This document shows positions 36,020 to 44,302 of a stretch of DNA of 62,199 nt, piece by piece. Each line of letters opens with the position of its first letter. Position 1 is the first letter of the stretch. A program made the translations under genes and the position numbers. A model generated the notes under the pieces. That model saw only the letters and a program-made list of their open reading frames with translations, had not been told where the DNA came from and searched no databases. The DNA is from Litoribacterium kuwaitense (GTDB lineage Bacteria; Bacillota; Bacilli; Bacillales; DSM-28697), in the NCBI RefSeq assembly GCF_011058155.1, contig NZ_JAALFC010000022.1, forward strand, positions 1 through 62,199, read 5' to 3'.

Positions 36020-38332
36020 ATGGACAGGCATGTATTATGGTATGATCGTCCATCCACACTGGCGGGACTCAGCCGTAAGGAAAGTTGGGATAGGGCTCTG
36101 CCTATCGGGAATGGCCGTTTAGGTGCAATGGTATTTGGAGATCATCCTGTGGAGCGTTTGCAAGTAAACGAAGAGTCGATTTGGGCTGGACCGCCCGTTC
36201 CGGAAAATCAGCCGCAAGCACGTGAAGCAATTGAGGAGGCGAGAGCTCTTTTATTTGCTGGCAAGCATGAAGAAGCGGAGCAGATCGTTCAGTCTCAAGT
36301 GTTGCATCCCCATACGAGACCGAGAAGTTATCAGCCTTTTGGTGACTTGTACTTACGTCCATTAGGTGACCTTGCAATTGAACAATATAGGCGAGAGCTT
36401 AATCTGGATACGGCCATTGCTGAAGTATTTTACGTCCAAAAAGGAGTGCGCCATAAACGGGAAGTATTTTCAAGTGCTGTAGATCAAGTGCTAGTGACGC
36501 ACTGTGAAAGTGAACAGTCAGGAACGTTACATACTAAAATTGAACTGTCGCGTGACGATCAAATCCACCTTTCTGAATGTAGAGGCGACGCACTTTTGCT
36601 CGAAGGTCAGGCGCAGCATGAAGGAACTCATTTAGGCGTTCATTTTTGTGGTGTTGTCAGGGTAAAGACTGATGGGGAGTTACAGGCAGACAAAGGGAGC
36701 TTCATCATCCGTGATGCATCATATATAACACTTTATTTGGCGGTCCGAACGGACTACAATTTAGCTAATCCGTATGAACCACTTCAGGAAGATTTAGTGG
36801 CTTGCTGCGAAAAAGACCTTGAGCAGGCGATGGTGAAATCGTATGACAAGTTGAAAAAAGATCATATGACGGCTCATCAGAAATTGTTTCGCCGTGTGAA
36901 TCTGCAACTAGGCACTGCTGAATATGAGCCATATGCTTTACATCCAACTGATCAGCGATTAGCGGCTTTCCGACAAGGTCACGACGATCATCACTTGATT
37001 TCTCTTTACTTTCAATATGGTCGCTACTTGCTCATTTCGTCCAGTCGTCCGGGAGGATTGCCGGCGAATTTACAAGGCATTTGGAACGAGGATATGCAAG
37101 CCATTTGGGATAGTGACTTTCATTTAAATATTAACTTACAGATGAATTACTGGCCTGCACAGTTGACGAATTTGGCGGAATGTCAGTTGCCTTACTTTAC
37201 TTTGCTAGAAAATATGATTGAACATGGAAAAGAAACGGCACGTGTCGTTTACGGATGCCGAGGGTTTGTCGCGCATTATACGACGGATGCGTGGCTGCAC
37301 ACTGCCCCGTTAGGTGAAATTCCTTATGGGATGTGGCCGATGAGTGCTGGTTGGTGTGCACGTGATTTTATGGAATATTATCGGTTTAATGGTGACCATG
37401 CGTTTTTACAAGCCCATGCATATCCGATGTTAAAAGAAGCTGCGACCTTTTTTCTGGACTGGTTAGTGCAGCATCCGGATACGGGGGAGTGGGTTTCTGG
37501 ACCGTCAATCTCACCAGAAAATCGTTTTTATTCAACTGCTGGCAATGCAGTAGCACTATGTATGGCGCCTGCTATGGATCAACAAATCATTTGGGAGACA
37601 TTTTCTAATGTGCTGGAAGCAGCCGATGTGTTAGAGGTTGAAGATGAGGTCTTCCTCCAACAGGTAAAAGATGTGCAGAGCAAACTAGCATTGCCGGAGA
37701 TTGGAGAAGATGGACGTCTAATGGAGTGGTGTGAGTCTTATGAGGAGGTTGAGCCGGGTCATCGGCATATTTCTCATTTGTATGCCGTTCATCCAGGGAA
37801 TCAATATACATTTAGAACGGCACCAGCGATGATGGATGCTGCGAAAAAGTCGCTTTCCTACCGTTTGCAGCATGGCGGTGGTCATACTGGATGGAGTCGC
37901 GCGTGGATGATTAACTTTTGGGCACGCTTTAAAGACGGTGAACAGTCGTATAAACACATTTGTCATTTATTACAGCAATCGACACTTGATAATTTATTTG
38001 ATACGCATCCGCCTTTTCAAATTGACGGAAACTTTGGAGCAACAGCGGGGGTTGCCGAGATGCTGCTGCAAAGTCACGATGGCAAGATTGAGCTGCTTCC
38101 TGCACTTCCGCGAATATGGGCTGAAGGCGCTGTTCATGGATTGAAAGCACGTGGTGGCTTTGAAGTCGCGATGACATGGGAAAAGGGCGCGTTAACAAAA
38201 TCGACTGTCTATTCGCTGCATGGTGGGGAGTGCCGGCTATCCTATCAAGGACAAGACATTGTGCTGATGACAGAGGCTCGTAAGCAGTATGATGTTATTT
38301 GGACAGGCAATACACTTCTCTTAAACAAGTAG
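36020..38332 (+). CDS. GH95-family glycoside hydrolase (alpha-L-fucosidase-like)
   Basis: A 770-residue protein covering the whole GH95 layout: N-terminal beta-sandwich (starting WYDRPSTLAG and ALPIGNGRLGAMVFG), an (alpha/alpha)6 barrel from about residue 290, and a C-terminal beta domain. Active-region blocks are visible: DFHLNINLQMNYWPAQ with the conserved Asn pair, GEIPYGMWPMSAGW, GHRHISHLYAVHPG, and the late FQIDGNFGATAGVAEML with the conserved Asp. No signal peptide, so it acts on imported substrate. Family activities include alpha-1,2-L-fucosidase and alpha-L-galactosidase. AAGGGGAGGC precedes the ATG. It lies between the two dioxygenase copies and convergent with AraC. Confidence 0.9.
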   Translation: MDRHVLWYDRPSTLAGLSRKESWDRALPIGNGRLGAMVFGDHPVERLQVNEESIWAGPPVPENQPQAREAIEEARALLFAGKHEEAEQIVQSQVLHPHTRPRSYQPFGDLYLRPLGDLAIEQYRRELNLDTAIAEVFYVQKGVRHKREVFSSAVDQVLVTHCESEQSGTLHTKIELSRDDQIHLSECRGDALLLEGQAQHEGTHLGVHFCGVVRVKTDGELQADKGSFIIRDASYITLYLAVRTDYNLANPYEPLQEDLVACCEKDLEQAMVKSYDKLKKDHMTAHQKLFRRVNLQLGTAEYEPYALHPTDQRLAAFRQGHDDHHLISLYFQYGRYLLISSSRPGGLPANLQGIWNEDMQAIWDSDFHLNINLQMNYWPAQLTNLAECQLPYFTLLENMIEHGKETARVVYGCRGFVAHYTTDAWLHTAPLGEIPYGMWPMSAGWCARDFMEYYRFNGDHAFLQAHAYPMLKEAATFFLDWLVQHPDTGEWVSGPSISPENRFYSTAGNAVALCMAPAMDQQIIWETFSNVLEAADVLEVEDEVFLQQVKDVQSKLALPEIGEDGRLMEWCESYEEVEPGHRHISHLYAVHPGNQYTFRTAPAMMDAAKKSLSYRLQHGGGHTGWSRAWMINFWARFKDGEQSYKHICHLLQQSTLDNLFDTHPPFQIDGNFGATAGVAEMLLQSHDGKIELLPALPRIWAEGAVHGLKARGGFEVAMTWEKGALTKSTVYSLHGGECRLSYQGQDIVLMTEARKQYDVIWTGNTLLLNK

Positions 38333-38366
38333 ATTGACGAGAGATATATTGATTGATGTGGGTCAT

Positions 38367-38408
38367 GCTGCTCCTTAGTTTAAATAAACAGGGAGCTGCT
38401 TTTTTTTT
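38367..38408 (+). terminator. Terminator between the convergent GH95 and AraC genes
   Basis: GCTGCTCC pairs with GGGAGCTGC (one mismatch), followed by T9. The hairpin overlaps the last codons of the AraC gene on the - strand. Confidence 0.7.
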
Positions 38409-39255
38409 GGCTGCGATACTCGCTCGGTGCTACCCCGAAATATGACTTGAATTGCTTTGTAAAATGATGAACCGATGAATAATTCAAATCAGCAGCAATC
38501 TCAGTAATCGTACGCTGGCTTTCGAAGAGGAGGACGGCAGCCTGCTTCATCATCGCTTTCGTCCAATAAGCTTTTGGAGATAAGCCGGTCGTTTGCTTAA
38601 ACCTTTCATGGAACTGTGTTTTTTTTAAACCACTTTCAGCCATCCACTCGTCGTAATTGGAAGCCGTTGATGGGTCGCGATCAATCCGCTCAATAATGGG
38701 CTGTATTCGATAATCTGGGATCCGCTCATCATAACGCATTAAAACAATTTCCAAAATAAATGCTTTTAAAAGACTGATCGCGATGTCATGCGATAGACAT
38801 TCCTGGACTTGGTGTTGATCTACAAGCTGATTAAAGCGATCTTTTAATGTGTTTTTGTGTTGTAAAGATAAAACAGTCGGAATGTCATCAAGAGCGGTAC
38901 CTTGGCGCGCATACGTCAACAGCTGGTTATCAAAATCGTTGTGATTCCAAACGATATGACGATTTGTATATTGAGGTTGGTCAGTCCATAGTTCAGCGTA
39001 TACGTTCAATGTTAATAACGGTTGTTTGGCATCAGAATGAAAAGAGTGAACCTGTTTAGGAGGGAGAAATACGAGGTCATATTTTTTAAGTGAATATGAA
39101 CGACCTTCAGTTGTTAATATCCCTTTCCCATCAACAACGAGATGCCATGCATAGCAATAGCCAATTCGCATTGATTCTTCAGCATTTCGATCACTTGGGA
39201 AACGATAAAGGTGGGCAACACGAATATAGGGTGAGATTTCACAGACTTCATTCAT
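38380..39255 (-). CDS. AraC-family transcriptional regulator
   Basis: A 291-residue regulator. The N-terminal about 150 residues form a cupin-like sugar-binding domain (SYSLKKYDLVFLPPKQVHSF). The C-terminal 100 carry two HTH motifs: TASNYDEWMAESGLKKTQFHERFKQTTGL and ITEIAADLNYSSVHHFTKQFKSYFG. It is divergent from dioxygenase copy 2, with the 33-bp element lying between them and a copy of it before dioxygenase copy 1. That makes it the best candidate regulator of both dioxygenases and perhaps of GH95. GGAGGAACC precedes the ATG. Confidence 0.9.
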   Translation of the reverse strand: MNEVCEISPYIRVAHLYRFPSDRNAEESMRIGYCYAWHLVVDGKGILTTEGRSYSLKKYDLVFLPPKQVHSFHSDAKQPLLTLNVYAELWTDQPQYTNRHIVWNHNDFDNQLLTYARQGTALDDIPTVLSLQHKNTLKDRFNQLVDQHQVQECLSHDIAISLLKAFILEIVLMRYDERIPDYRIQPIIERIDRDPSTASNYDEWMAESGLKKTQFHERFKQTTGLSPKAYWTKAMMKQAAVLLFESQRTITEIAADLNYSSVHHFTKQFKSYFGVAPSEYRSQKKSSSLFI

Positions 39256-39336
39256 CTCAAGGTTCCTCCTTACTCCTCAAAGTTCATTGCTATGGATTGT
39301 ACCATGAAAAACAAAGTGAGGGAATATTCCGGTAAA

Positions 39337-39369
39337 AATGATCAAATACCGAAAGAGTGTCTAAAGACA
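39337..39369 (+). promoter_or_regulatory. Shared upstream element of dioxygenase copy 2
   Basis: AATGATCAAATACCGAAAG at the start and GTCTAAAGACA at the end, 28 of 33 positions matching 34788-34820. It lies 65 bp upstream of the GTG start and 82 bp upstream of the AraC start. Confidence 0.55.
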
Positions 39370-39433
39370 GCACTCATAGAGGGTGTTAAGTTATAACAAA
39401 GTATTAAATTCCCTTTAGAAAGGATGATCTTAG

Positions 39434-40306
39434 GTGACTGAAAACGTAAACGGAGGTTTAACTAAGGAACAGCTTGATTTTTATGAGCGAGAAGGGTACC
39501 TCGTGCTACCTTCGCTCTTGACACCTGAAGAGCTTGAGCCTACAAAAGAGGCGATGAATGCAAAAGTATCTATGATTGCGGATCATTTACTAAAAGATGG
39601 GTTAATCGACGATCCATTCATTGATCGTCCGTTTGAAAAGCGGCTTGCGGAGATGTTTAAAGACTTAACAGAGGAAGATTTTTTAAAGTATGGTCGAAGC
39701 TGGCGTGATCGGCACCCAGGTTATTTTCAGCTAATGAGCAATCCAAAAATTTTGGACGTTGTTGAGTCCTTAATTGGCGGAGAAATTTTTTCCAGTCCCG
39801 TGTACAACACAAGGCCCAAAATACCGAAAGTGGCTGCTGGCGCTGTTCCTTGGCATCAAGATAAGTCTTACTGGCCAGGTGCCAATGCCAATCCGGTCAT
39901 TACAGTCTGGATACCGATAGTCGATGCCAATGAAGTGAATGGCTGCTTGCACATTAAACCGAAAACGCATCGGAAGAGGCTGCTTGAGTGGCATCATGAA
40001 GAACTTACAGGGACGGGATATACTGCTCTTCGGGAAAATCAGCTTGGAAATACGCCGAGTGTCGTGTTGCCAGTCACTGCAGGAAGCGCCATTATTTTTA
40101 ACGACCGTTGCCTCCATATGTCGACACCCAATCGCTCAGAAGGAGTGCGCTGGAGTGTAGACTTACGCTATCAGCCAACCGATCAAGATCCCATGCTTAA
40201 TCAAGGTGTAGGCTTTCTGGCTCGGAGCCGCAAGCATCCTGACCGGGTGGCGACGCTAGAAGATTGGCTGGCAAAACGACCAGAGCATGAAGAAGTCCCT
40301 TCGTAG
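39434..40306 (+). CDS. PhyH-type Fe(II)/2-oxoglutarate dioxygenase, copy 2
   Basis: A 290-residue paralogue of the protein at 34879, with the same iron and co-substrate residues (PWHQDKSYWPG, FNDRCLHMSTP, RWSVDLRY). The GTG start follows GAAAGGATG by about 8 bp. The differences are spread along the whole protein, with more around residues 45-65 and at the C-terminus, so this is a diverged rather than a very recent duplicate. Both keep all catalytic residues. It is divergent from the AraC gene. A terminator follows. The substrate is unknown; it lacks the motifs of ectoine hydroxylase as I know them. Confidence 0.88.
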   Translation: MTENVNGGLTKEQLDFYEREGYLVLPSLLTPEELEPTKEAMNAKVSMIADHLLKDGLIDDPFIDRPFEKRLAEMFKDLTEEDFLKYGRSWRDRHPGYFQLMSNPKILDVVESLIGGEIFSSPVYNTRPKIPKVAAGAVPWHQDKSYWPGANANPVITVWIPIVDANEVNGCLHIKPKTHRKRLLEWHHEELTGTGYTALRENQLGNTPSVVLPVTAGSAIIFNDRCLHMSTPNRSEGVRWSVDLRYQPTDQDPMLNQGVGFLARSRKHPDRVATLEDWLAKRPEHEEVPS

Positions 40307-40347
40307 AAAAATGCTTGCTCAATGAGTATGAAAATAGCTGTACATTC

Positions 40348-40383
40348 AGATGTTCAGGTTTGCTTCCTGTGCATCTTTTTTTG
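40348..40383 (+). terminator. Intrinsic terminator of dioxygenase copy 2
   Basis: AGATGTTCAGG pairs with CCTGTGCATCT (one mismatch, one wobble) and T7 follows. Confidence 0.8.
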
Positions 40384-40525
40384 CGTTTGATTCTCCCACA
40401 TCAAAGAAGGTTATCGTATCGATGGCTCATGAAGTAAGCAGAGGCTGAATTGGCTTGACGGCTTAAGCCGAGTTAACGATGTGACTTTTCGTGAGGCTAC
40501 GCATTAATCGAGCAGGAGGCAGTGA

Positions 40526-40714
40526 CGCGCGCCCAAGCGTGTTGTTCAGAACTTGGCAGATTTAGTTCAATCATATGAGAACGACAAGACAAAAAAATGC
40601 CCCTTTGATGTTGCCATTATTGGTTGCCAAGGACTTTATGCGGGATTGGACTTTGTGAGATGCGTTAAAGCCTTTACTAGTTGTAAGCTCAAAAAAATGA
40701 GAAGTTGCCAGTGA
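40526..40714 (+). pseudogene. Possible gene fragment in the 650-bp gap before lacI
   Basis: A start-less frame of 62 codons between two stops reads like protein (VVQNLADLVQSYEND, then CPFDVAIIGCQGLYAGLDF) with a nucleotide-fold-like DVAIIG strand. There is no start or ribosome site, so it may be the relic of a lost gene. The rest of 40384-41024 is AT-rich and shows nothing else. Confidence 0.3.
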
Positions 40715-41024
40715 TCATTGATAAAATAAAAAAATCGCTTAATGAGATTAATAGACAATTTAAAGACTTGTCATTTCAAAATGACTCAAGTAAATTTGAA
40801 GTTAGCAAATCCGATATCTGAATCTTATTAATATATAAAAAATAAAATCGTTAAAAAGGGGGACGTCGTGTGCGCAAGAAACGGGTTTGAAACGAAGTCA
40901 TATTCATCAATTGCAATCAGCAGTATATTACAAATATAAAGGGTTAATGTAGAAGTGATAACTATGCAGTCGCCAACCCTGTTTACACGTGACCGGTCCA
41001 ATAATAAAGCTTGTTACAAAAATA

Positions 41025-41036
41025 GATATCGATTAC
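41025..41036 (+). promoter_or_regulatory. Probable LacI-type operator overlapping the lacI leader
   Basis: GATATCGATTAC is the reverse complement of GTAATCGATATC and matches the site at 42123 (GTAATCGATTTC) at 11 of 12 positions. It lies 14 bp before the regulator ATG, consistent with autorepression. Confidence 0.5.
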
Positions 41037-41050
41037 TAAAAGGTGTGGAA

Positions 41051-42112
41051 ATGGTGAAAAAGCATCCGACGATATATGATATAGCAAAAAAAGCAGGAAC
41101 TTCTTCAGCGACAGTTTCTCGCGTCTTAAGCAATAGCGGCTATCCAGTGAGATCAGAGTTAAGAGAAAAAATAAAAAAAGTGGCGGAAGAAGTCAACTAT
41201 ATTCCTAACATGCTAGGAAGACAATTAAAAACAAATAATAGTATGACGATCGGAGTGATTATTCCATCCATAACGAACCCTTTTTATTCCTCTATCGTTC
41301 TAGGTGTTGAAGATATTGCTAGGAGTCGGGGATATCATGTGTTGTTATGCAACTCCCATCGCAGTCCGCAACTTGAAGAGGAGTATTTAAAAACGTTATT
41401 TGAAAAGCAAGTCAAAGGCCTCATTGTTTCTTCTATTTCCCCAGATAAAAATTTGCTCGGAGCTTTAGTTCGAAAGGGCTTACAAATTGTAGCCTTTGAT
41501 CAAACAATCGATGGGTTAAATAGCAGTCAGATTCACTTTGATTATAAAAAAGGTGGGTTTATGGCGACGGAATATTTAATCAAAAAGGGGCACAGAAAAA
41601 TTGCACTAATCAGCTCTCCATTGACCCGACCAAGTCGAATAAGTGTTTATGAGGGATATCTAAATGCCTTGGAACAGAATGATCTTGACATAGATGAATC
41701 GTTGATCCAGGTTGCTTCAAAAGAATACGAAGCCTTTGACAGAAGTTATGAGTTTAAAAATGGCATCGAATTAACACAAAATTTATTGAAAAATTCGGAA
41801 TTACCTACAGCCATATTCGTTTGTAATGATATGACAGCATTTGGTGTTATGAATGAACTGACGAAACAAGGTATAAATGTTCCTGAGCAAATGTCTGTGA
41901 TGGGATTTGATAATATTGAGTTTTCCGAAATGATCACGCCACCTTTGACTACAATTCAACAACCAGACTACGAAATGGGGAAATTAGCCTGCAATTTGCT
42001 TTTAGACCAACTAGATGGAAAAACAGTCGAAAATGTAGACATCATGTTACAGCCAAAAGTAATCGACCGTAGCTCAGTACTAGCTCTAGAAAGCGCTGTA
42101 CTAGAGAACTAA
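41051..42112 (+). CDS. LacI-family regulator of the amino-sugar operon
   Basis: A 353-residue LacI/PurR-type repressor. The start ATG 41051 is right after AAAAGGTG; a longer in-frame ORF from 40955 has an unrelated N-terminus. The HTH is TIYDIAKKAGTSSATVSRVLS with the hinge PVRSELREKIKKVAEEVNYIPN, followed by a periplasmic-binding-protein fold (IGVIIPSITNPFYSSIV to TTIQQPDYEMG). CG-centred operator-like sites lie just before its own start and between it and the first permease, so it should repress itself and the transport/catabolic genes until an inducing sugar binds. Confidence 0.92.
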   Translation: MVKKHPTIYDIAKKAGTSSATVSRVLSNSGYPVRSELREKIKKVAEEVNYIPNMLGRQLKTNNSMTIGVIIPSITNPFYSSIVLGVEDIARSRGYHVLLCNSHRSPQLEEEYLKTLFEKQVKGLIVSSISPDKNLLGALVRKGLQIVAFDQTIDGLNSSQIHFDYKKGGFMATEYLIKKGHRKIALISSPLTRPSRISVYEGYLNALEQNDLDIDESLIQVASKEYEAFDRSYEFKNGIELTQNLLKNSELPTAIFVCNDMTAFGVMNELTKQGINVPEQMSVMGFDNIEFSEMITPPLTTIQQPDYEMGKLACNLLLDQLDGKTVENVDIMLQPKVIDRSSVLALESAVLEN

Positions 42113-42122
42113 ACAGTGCATA

Positions 42123-42156
42123 GTAATCGATTTCTATTAAGCCGGTAATCGGTTGC
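42123..42156 (+). promoter_or_regulatory. Two LacI-type operator sites before the permease gene
   Basis: GTAATCGATTTC (42123-42134) and GTAATCGGTTGC (42145-42156), both centred on CG and spaced 22 bp (two helical turns) apart, in the 74-bp gap after the regulator. Confidence 0.5.
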
Positions 42157-42186
42157 TACCTCAAATGCTGAAGGAGGTATCGATGA

Positions 42187-43155
42187 ATGGATCAATTGGA
42201 GCCGAGAGAACAAGAGAGAACTGCGGTGAAAACAAAACGATCTAAGGAATATTATAAGTCTTTAAGAAAAAAACTGAATAACAGCAAATATCTCTTAATA
42301 TTATTTGCACCTGTTTTACTTTACTACTTAATTTTCCATTATGCACCGATGTTTGGGGTCGTTATTGCCTTTAAAGATTACAATTTGTTTAAAGGTGTTT
42401 TGGAGAGTGAGTGGGTAGGGTTAAAATATTTTCAAATTTTTATAGAAAGCCCTGACTTTTTAAATCTATTACGAAATACATTTTTGTTAGGTTTTTATAA
42501 TTTTCTTTTTGGGTTCCCCGTTCCAATCATATTTGCCCTGTTATTAAATGAATTGAAAAATATGTATTTTAAGCGCTTTGTTCAAACGCTTAGTTACTTA
42601 CCGCATTTTATATCAAATGTCGTGGTCGCGAGTATGATTGTCGTTTTTCTTTCTCCTTCAGGTATTGTCAATCGAATGATTTCATACTTAGGCATTGAGC
42701 CGATGAATTGGATGATCATGCCAGAAATGTTCCGTACGATATTTGTCTCGTCAGAAATATGGCAGCATATGGGATGGGAGGCGATTATTTACTTAGCTGC
42801 TTTAACGTCCATTAGTCCGCAATTATATGAAGCGGCAGATATTGATGGTGCTGGGCGGTTTGCGAAATTATGGTATATTACGTTGCCCGGAATTTTGCCG
42901 GCAATCTTTATCGTAGGTATTTTAAATATTGGAAAAGTGTTGGAAATTGGTTTTGAAAAGGTTTTCTTGTTATACAATCCAGTCACGTATGAAACGGCAG
43001 ACATCATTTCTACCTATGTTTATCGAGTCGGTCTTGTCCAAGGAAACTACAGTTATGCTACAGCCATTGGGTTATTTTTAGGGGTAATCAGCTTTACCTT
43101 CTTATTTGGTGCCAATTATCTTGCGAAGCGATTTGGACAAGAAAGTCTATGGTAA
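42187..43155 (+). CDS. ABC sugar transporter permease, LplB type
   Basis: A 322-residue inner-membrane permease with six main helices after a basic cytosolic N-terminus. The ATPase-docking EAA loop is EAADIDGAGRFAKLWYITLPGI. It is the LplB/YteP-type half of a carbohydrate importer, paired with the permease at 43163. The ATG at 42187 is 9 bp after AGGAGG. No ATPase gene is in the operon; Bacillus importers of this type usually share a common MsmX-like ATPase, so that is expected here. Confidence 0.92.
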   Translation: MDQLEPREQERTAVKTKRSKEYYKSLRKKLNNSKYLLILFAPVLLYYLIFHYAPMFGVVIAFKDYNLFKGVLESEWVGLKYFQIFIESPDFLNLLRNTFLLGFYNFLFGFPVPIIFALLLNELKNMYFKRFVQTLSYLPHFISNVVVASMIVVFLSPSGIVNRMISYLGIEPMNWMIMPEMFRTIFVSSEIWQHMGWEAIIYLAALTSISPQLYEAADIDGAGRFAKLWYITLPGILPAIFIVGILNIGKVLEIGFEKVFLLYNPVTYETADIISTYVYRVGLVQGNYSYATAIGLFLGVISFTFLFGANYLAKRFGQESLW

Positions 43156-43162
43156 GGGGGCG

Positions 43163-44029
43163 ATGGTTTTGTCAAAAGCAAAAATGACTCCGTTTACATT
43201 TATAAACAGCGTTCTTTTGCTAGGTGTGGCATTTGTTACAATTTATCCGTTTCTTCATATGATTGCTGTCTCGTTAAGTGGAGATGTTCATGTCATGAGG
43301 GGGGATGTGAATTTAATTCCAAAGGAGCTGACATTTAAAAACTATGAGCATGTACTAAGTGACTCTCGAATTGGGACAGGGTACTTTAATACGATTTTAT
43401 ACGTCACCTTAGGAACAGCGATCTCTTTAATCATTACAGCGATGGGGGCGTATGCACTATCGAAAAAAACGATGATTTTTCGTAAAGGTTTTATGATCAT
43501 GATTGTTTTCACGATTTTATTCGGCGGGGGCATGATTCCAACTTTTCTCGTCGTAAAATCTTTAGGATTATTGGATACGGTTTGGGCGATGGTGCTGCCT
43601 CAGGCGGTAAGCACATGGAACTTAATTATTATGAGAACTTTTTTTTCTGCGACAATACCGAATGAATTAGAGGAATCGGCTAAGATTGATGGTTTAAATG
43701 ATTTAGGTATATTTGCTCGAATTGTTCTCCCATTATCAAAACCGGTATTGGCAACGATTGGCTTATTCTATGCTGTAGGGATCTGGAATAACTTTATCCT
43801 TCCATTGCTATATCTAAGGGATGATGCACTGTATCCTTTACAAGTGATCCTTAGAAATCTAGTTCTTGTTGAGCAAATGGCTGATGTATCGGGTGGCGAT
43901 GCCGTAGTCGTTCAGGAATCGATTCAATATGCAACGATTTTAGTTTCTACGCTGCCGATCCTTTTACTTTATCCATTCCTCCAAAAATACTTTGTTAAAG
44001 GGGTGATGATAGGATCATTAAAAGAATAG
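43163..44029 (+). CDS. ABC sugar transporter permease, LplC/MalG type
   Basis: A 288-residue permease with six helices. The EAA loop reads ELEESAKIDGLNDLGIFARIVLPLSKP. The ATG at 43163 sits just after AAGGGGGCG and 7 bp behind the first permease, so the two are cotranslated. With the first permease and the lipoprotein at 44303 it forms the membrane part of one importer. A cre-like palindrome follows its stop. Confidence 0.92.
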   Translation: MVLSKAKMTPFTFINSVLLLGVAFVTIYPFLHMIAVSLSGDVHVMRGDVNLIPKELTFKNYEHVLSDSRIGTGYFNTILYVTLGTAISLIITAMGAYALSKKTMIFRKGFMIMIVFTILFGGGMIPTFLVVKSLGLLDTVWAMVLPQAVSTWNLIIMRTFFSATIPNELEESAKIDGLNDLGIFARIVLPLSKPVLATIGLFYAVGIWNNFILPLLYLRDDALYPLQVILRNLVLVEQMADVSGGDAVVVQESIQYATILVSTLPILLLYPFLQKYFVKGVMIGSLKE

Positions 44030-44045
44030 AGAAAGCGCTTTAATA
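44030..44045 (+). promoter_or_regulatory. Possible cre (CcpA) site
   Basis: The palindrome AAAGCGCTTT within GAGAAAGCGCTTTAATA, directly after the permease stop, resembles the cre core. It could place the downstream genes under carbon catabolite control. The rest of the 273-bp gap to 44303 shows nothing else. Confidence 0.4.
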
Positions 44046-44302
44046 AAAAGATCCAATATGATGGAGCATGGTCGGCTCAGGTTGGGAGATATTGAATGAA
44101 GATACAACAACAAGAAAAACAAAATTATACTTTTTGGTGTACAAGACAGCGTTTATATCTATGAAGAAGAGAATGCAATAAACAGCGTTGAAATAAAAAT
44201 CAGCTTGACCATCTAAGTAGCAAGGCTACAAGTGACATCAAGGCTTGTAAATAGCAGTTGATTACATGAGTTATTTTCTGATAATTGAGAGGAGAATAAA
44301 TA

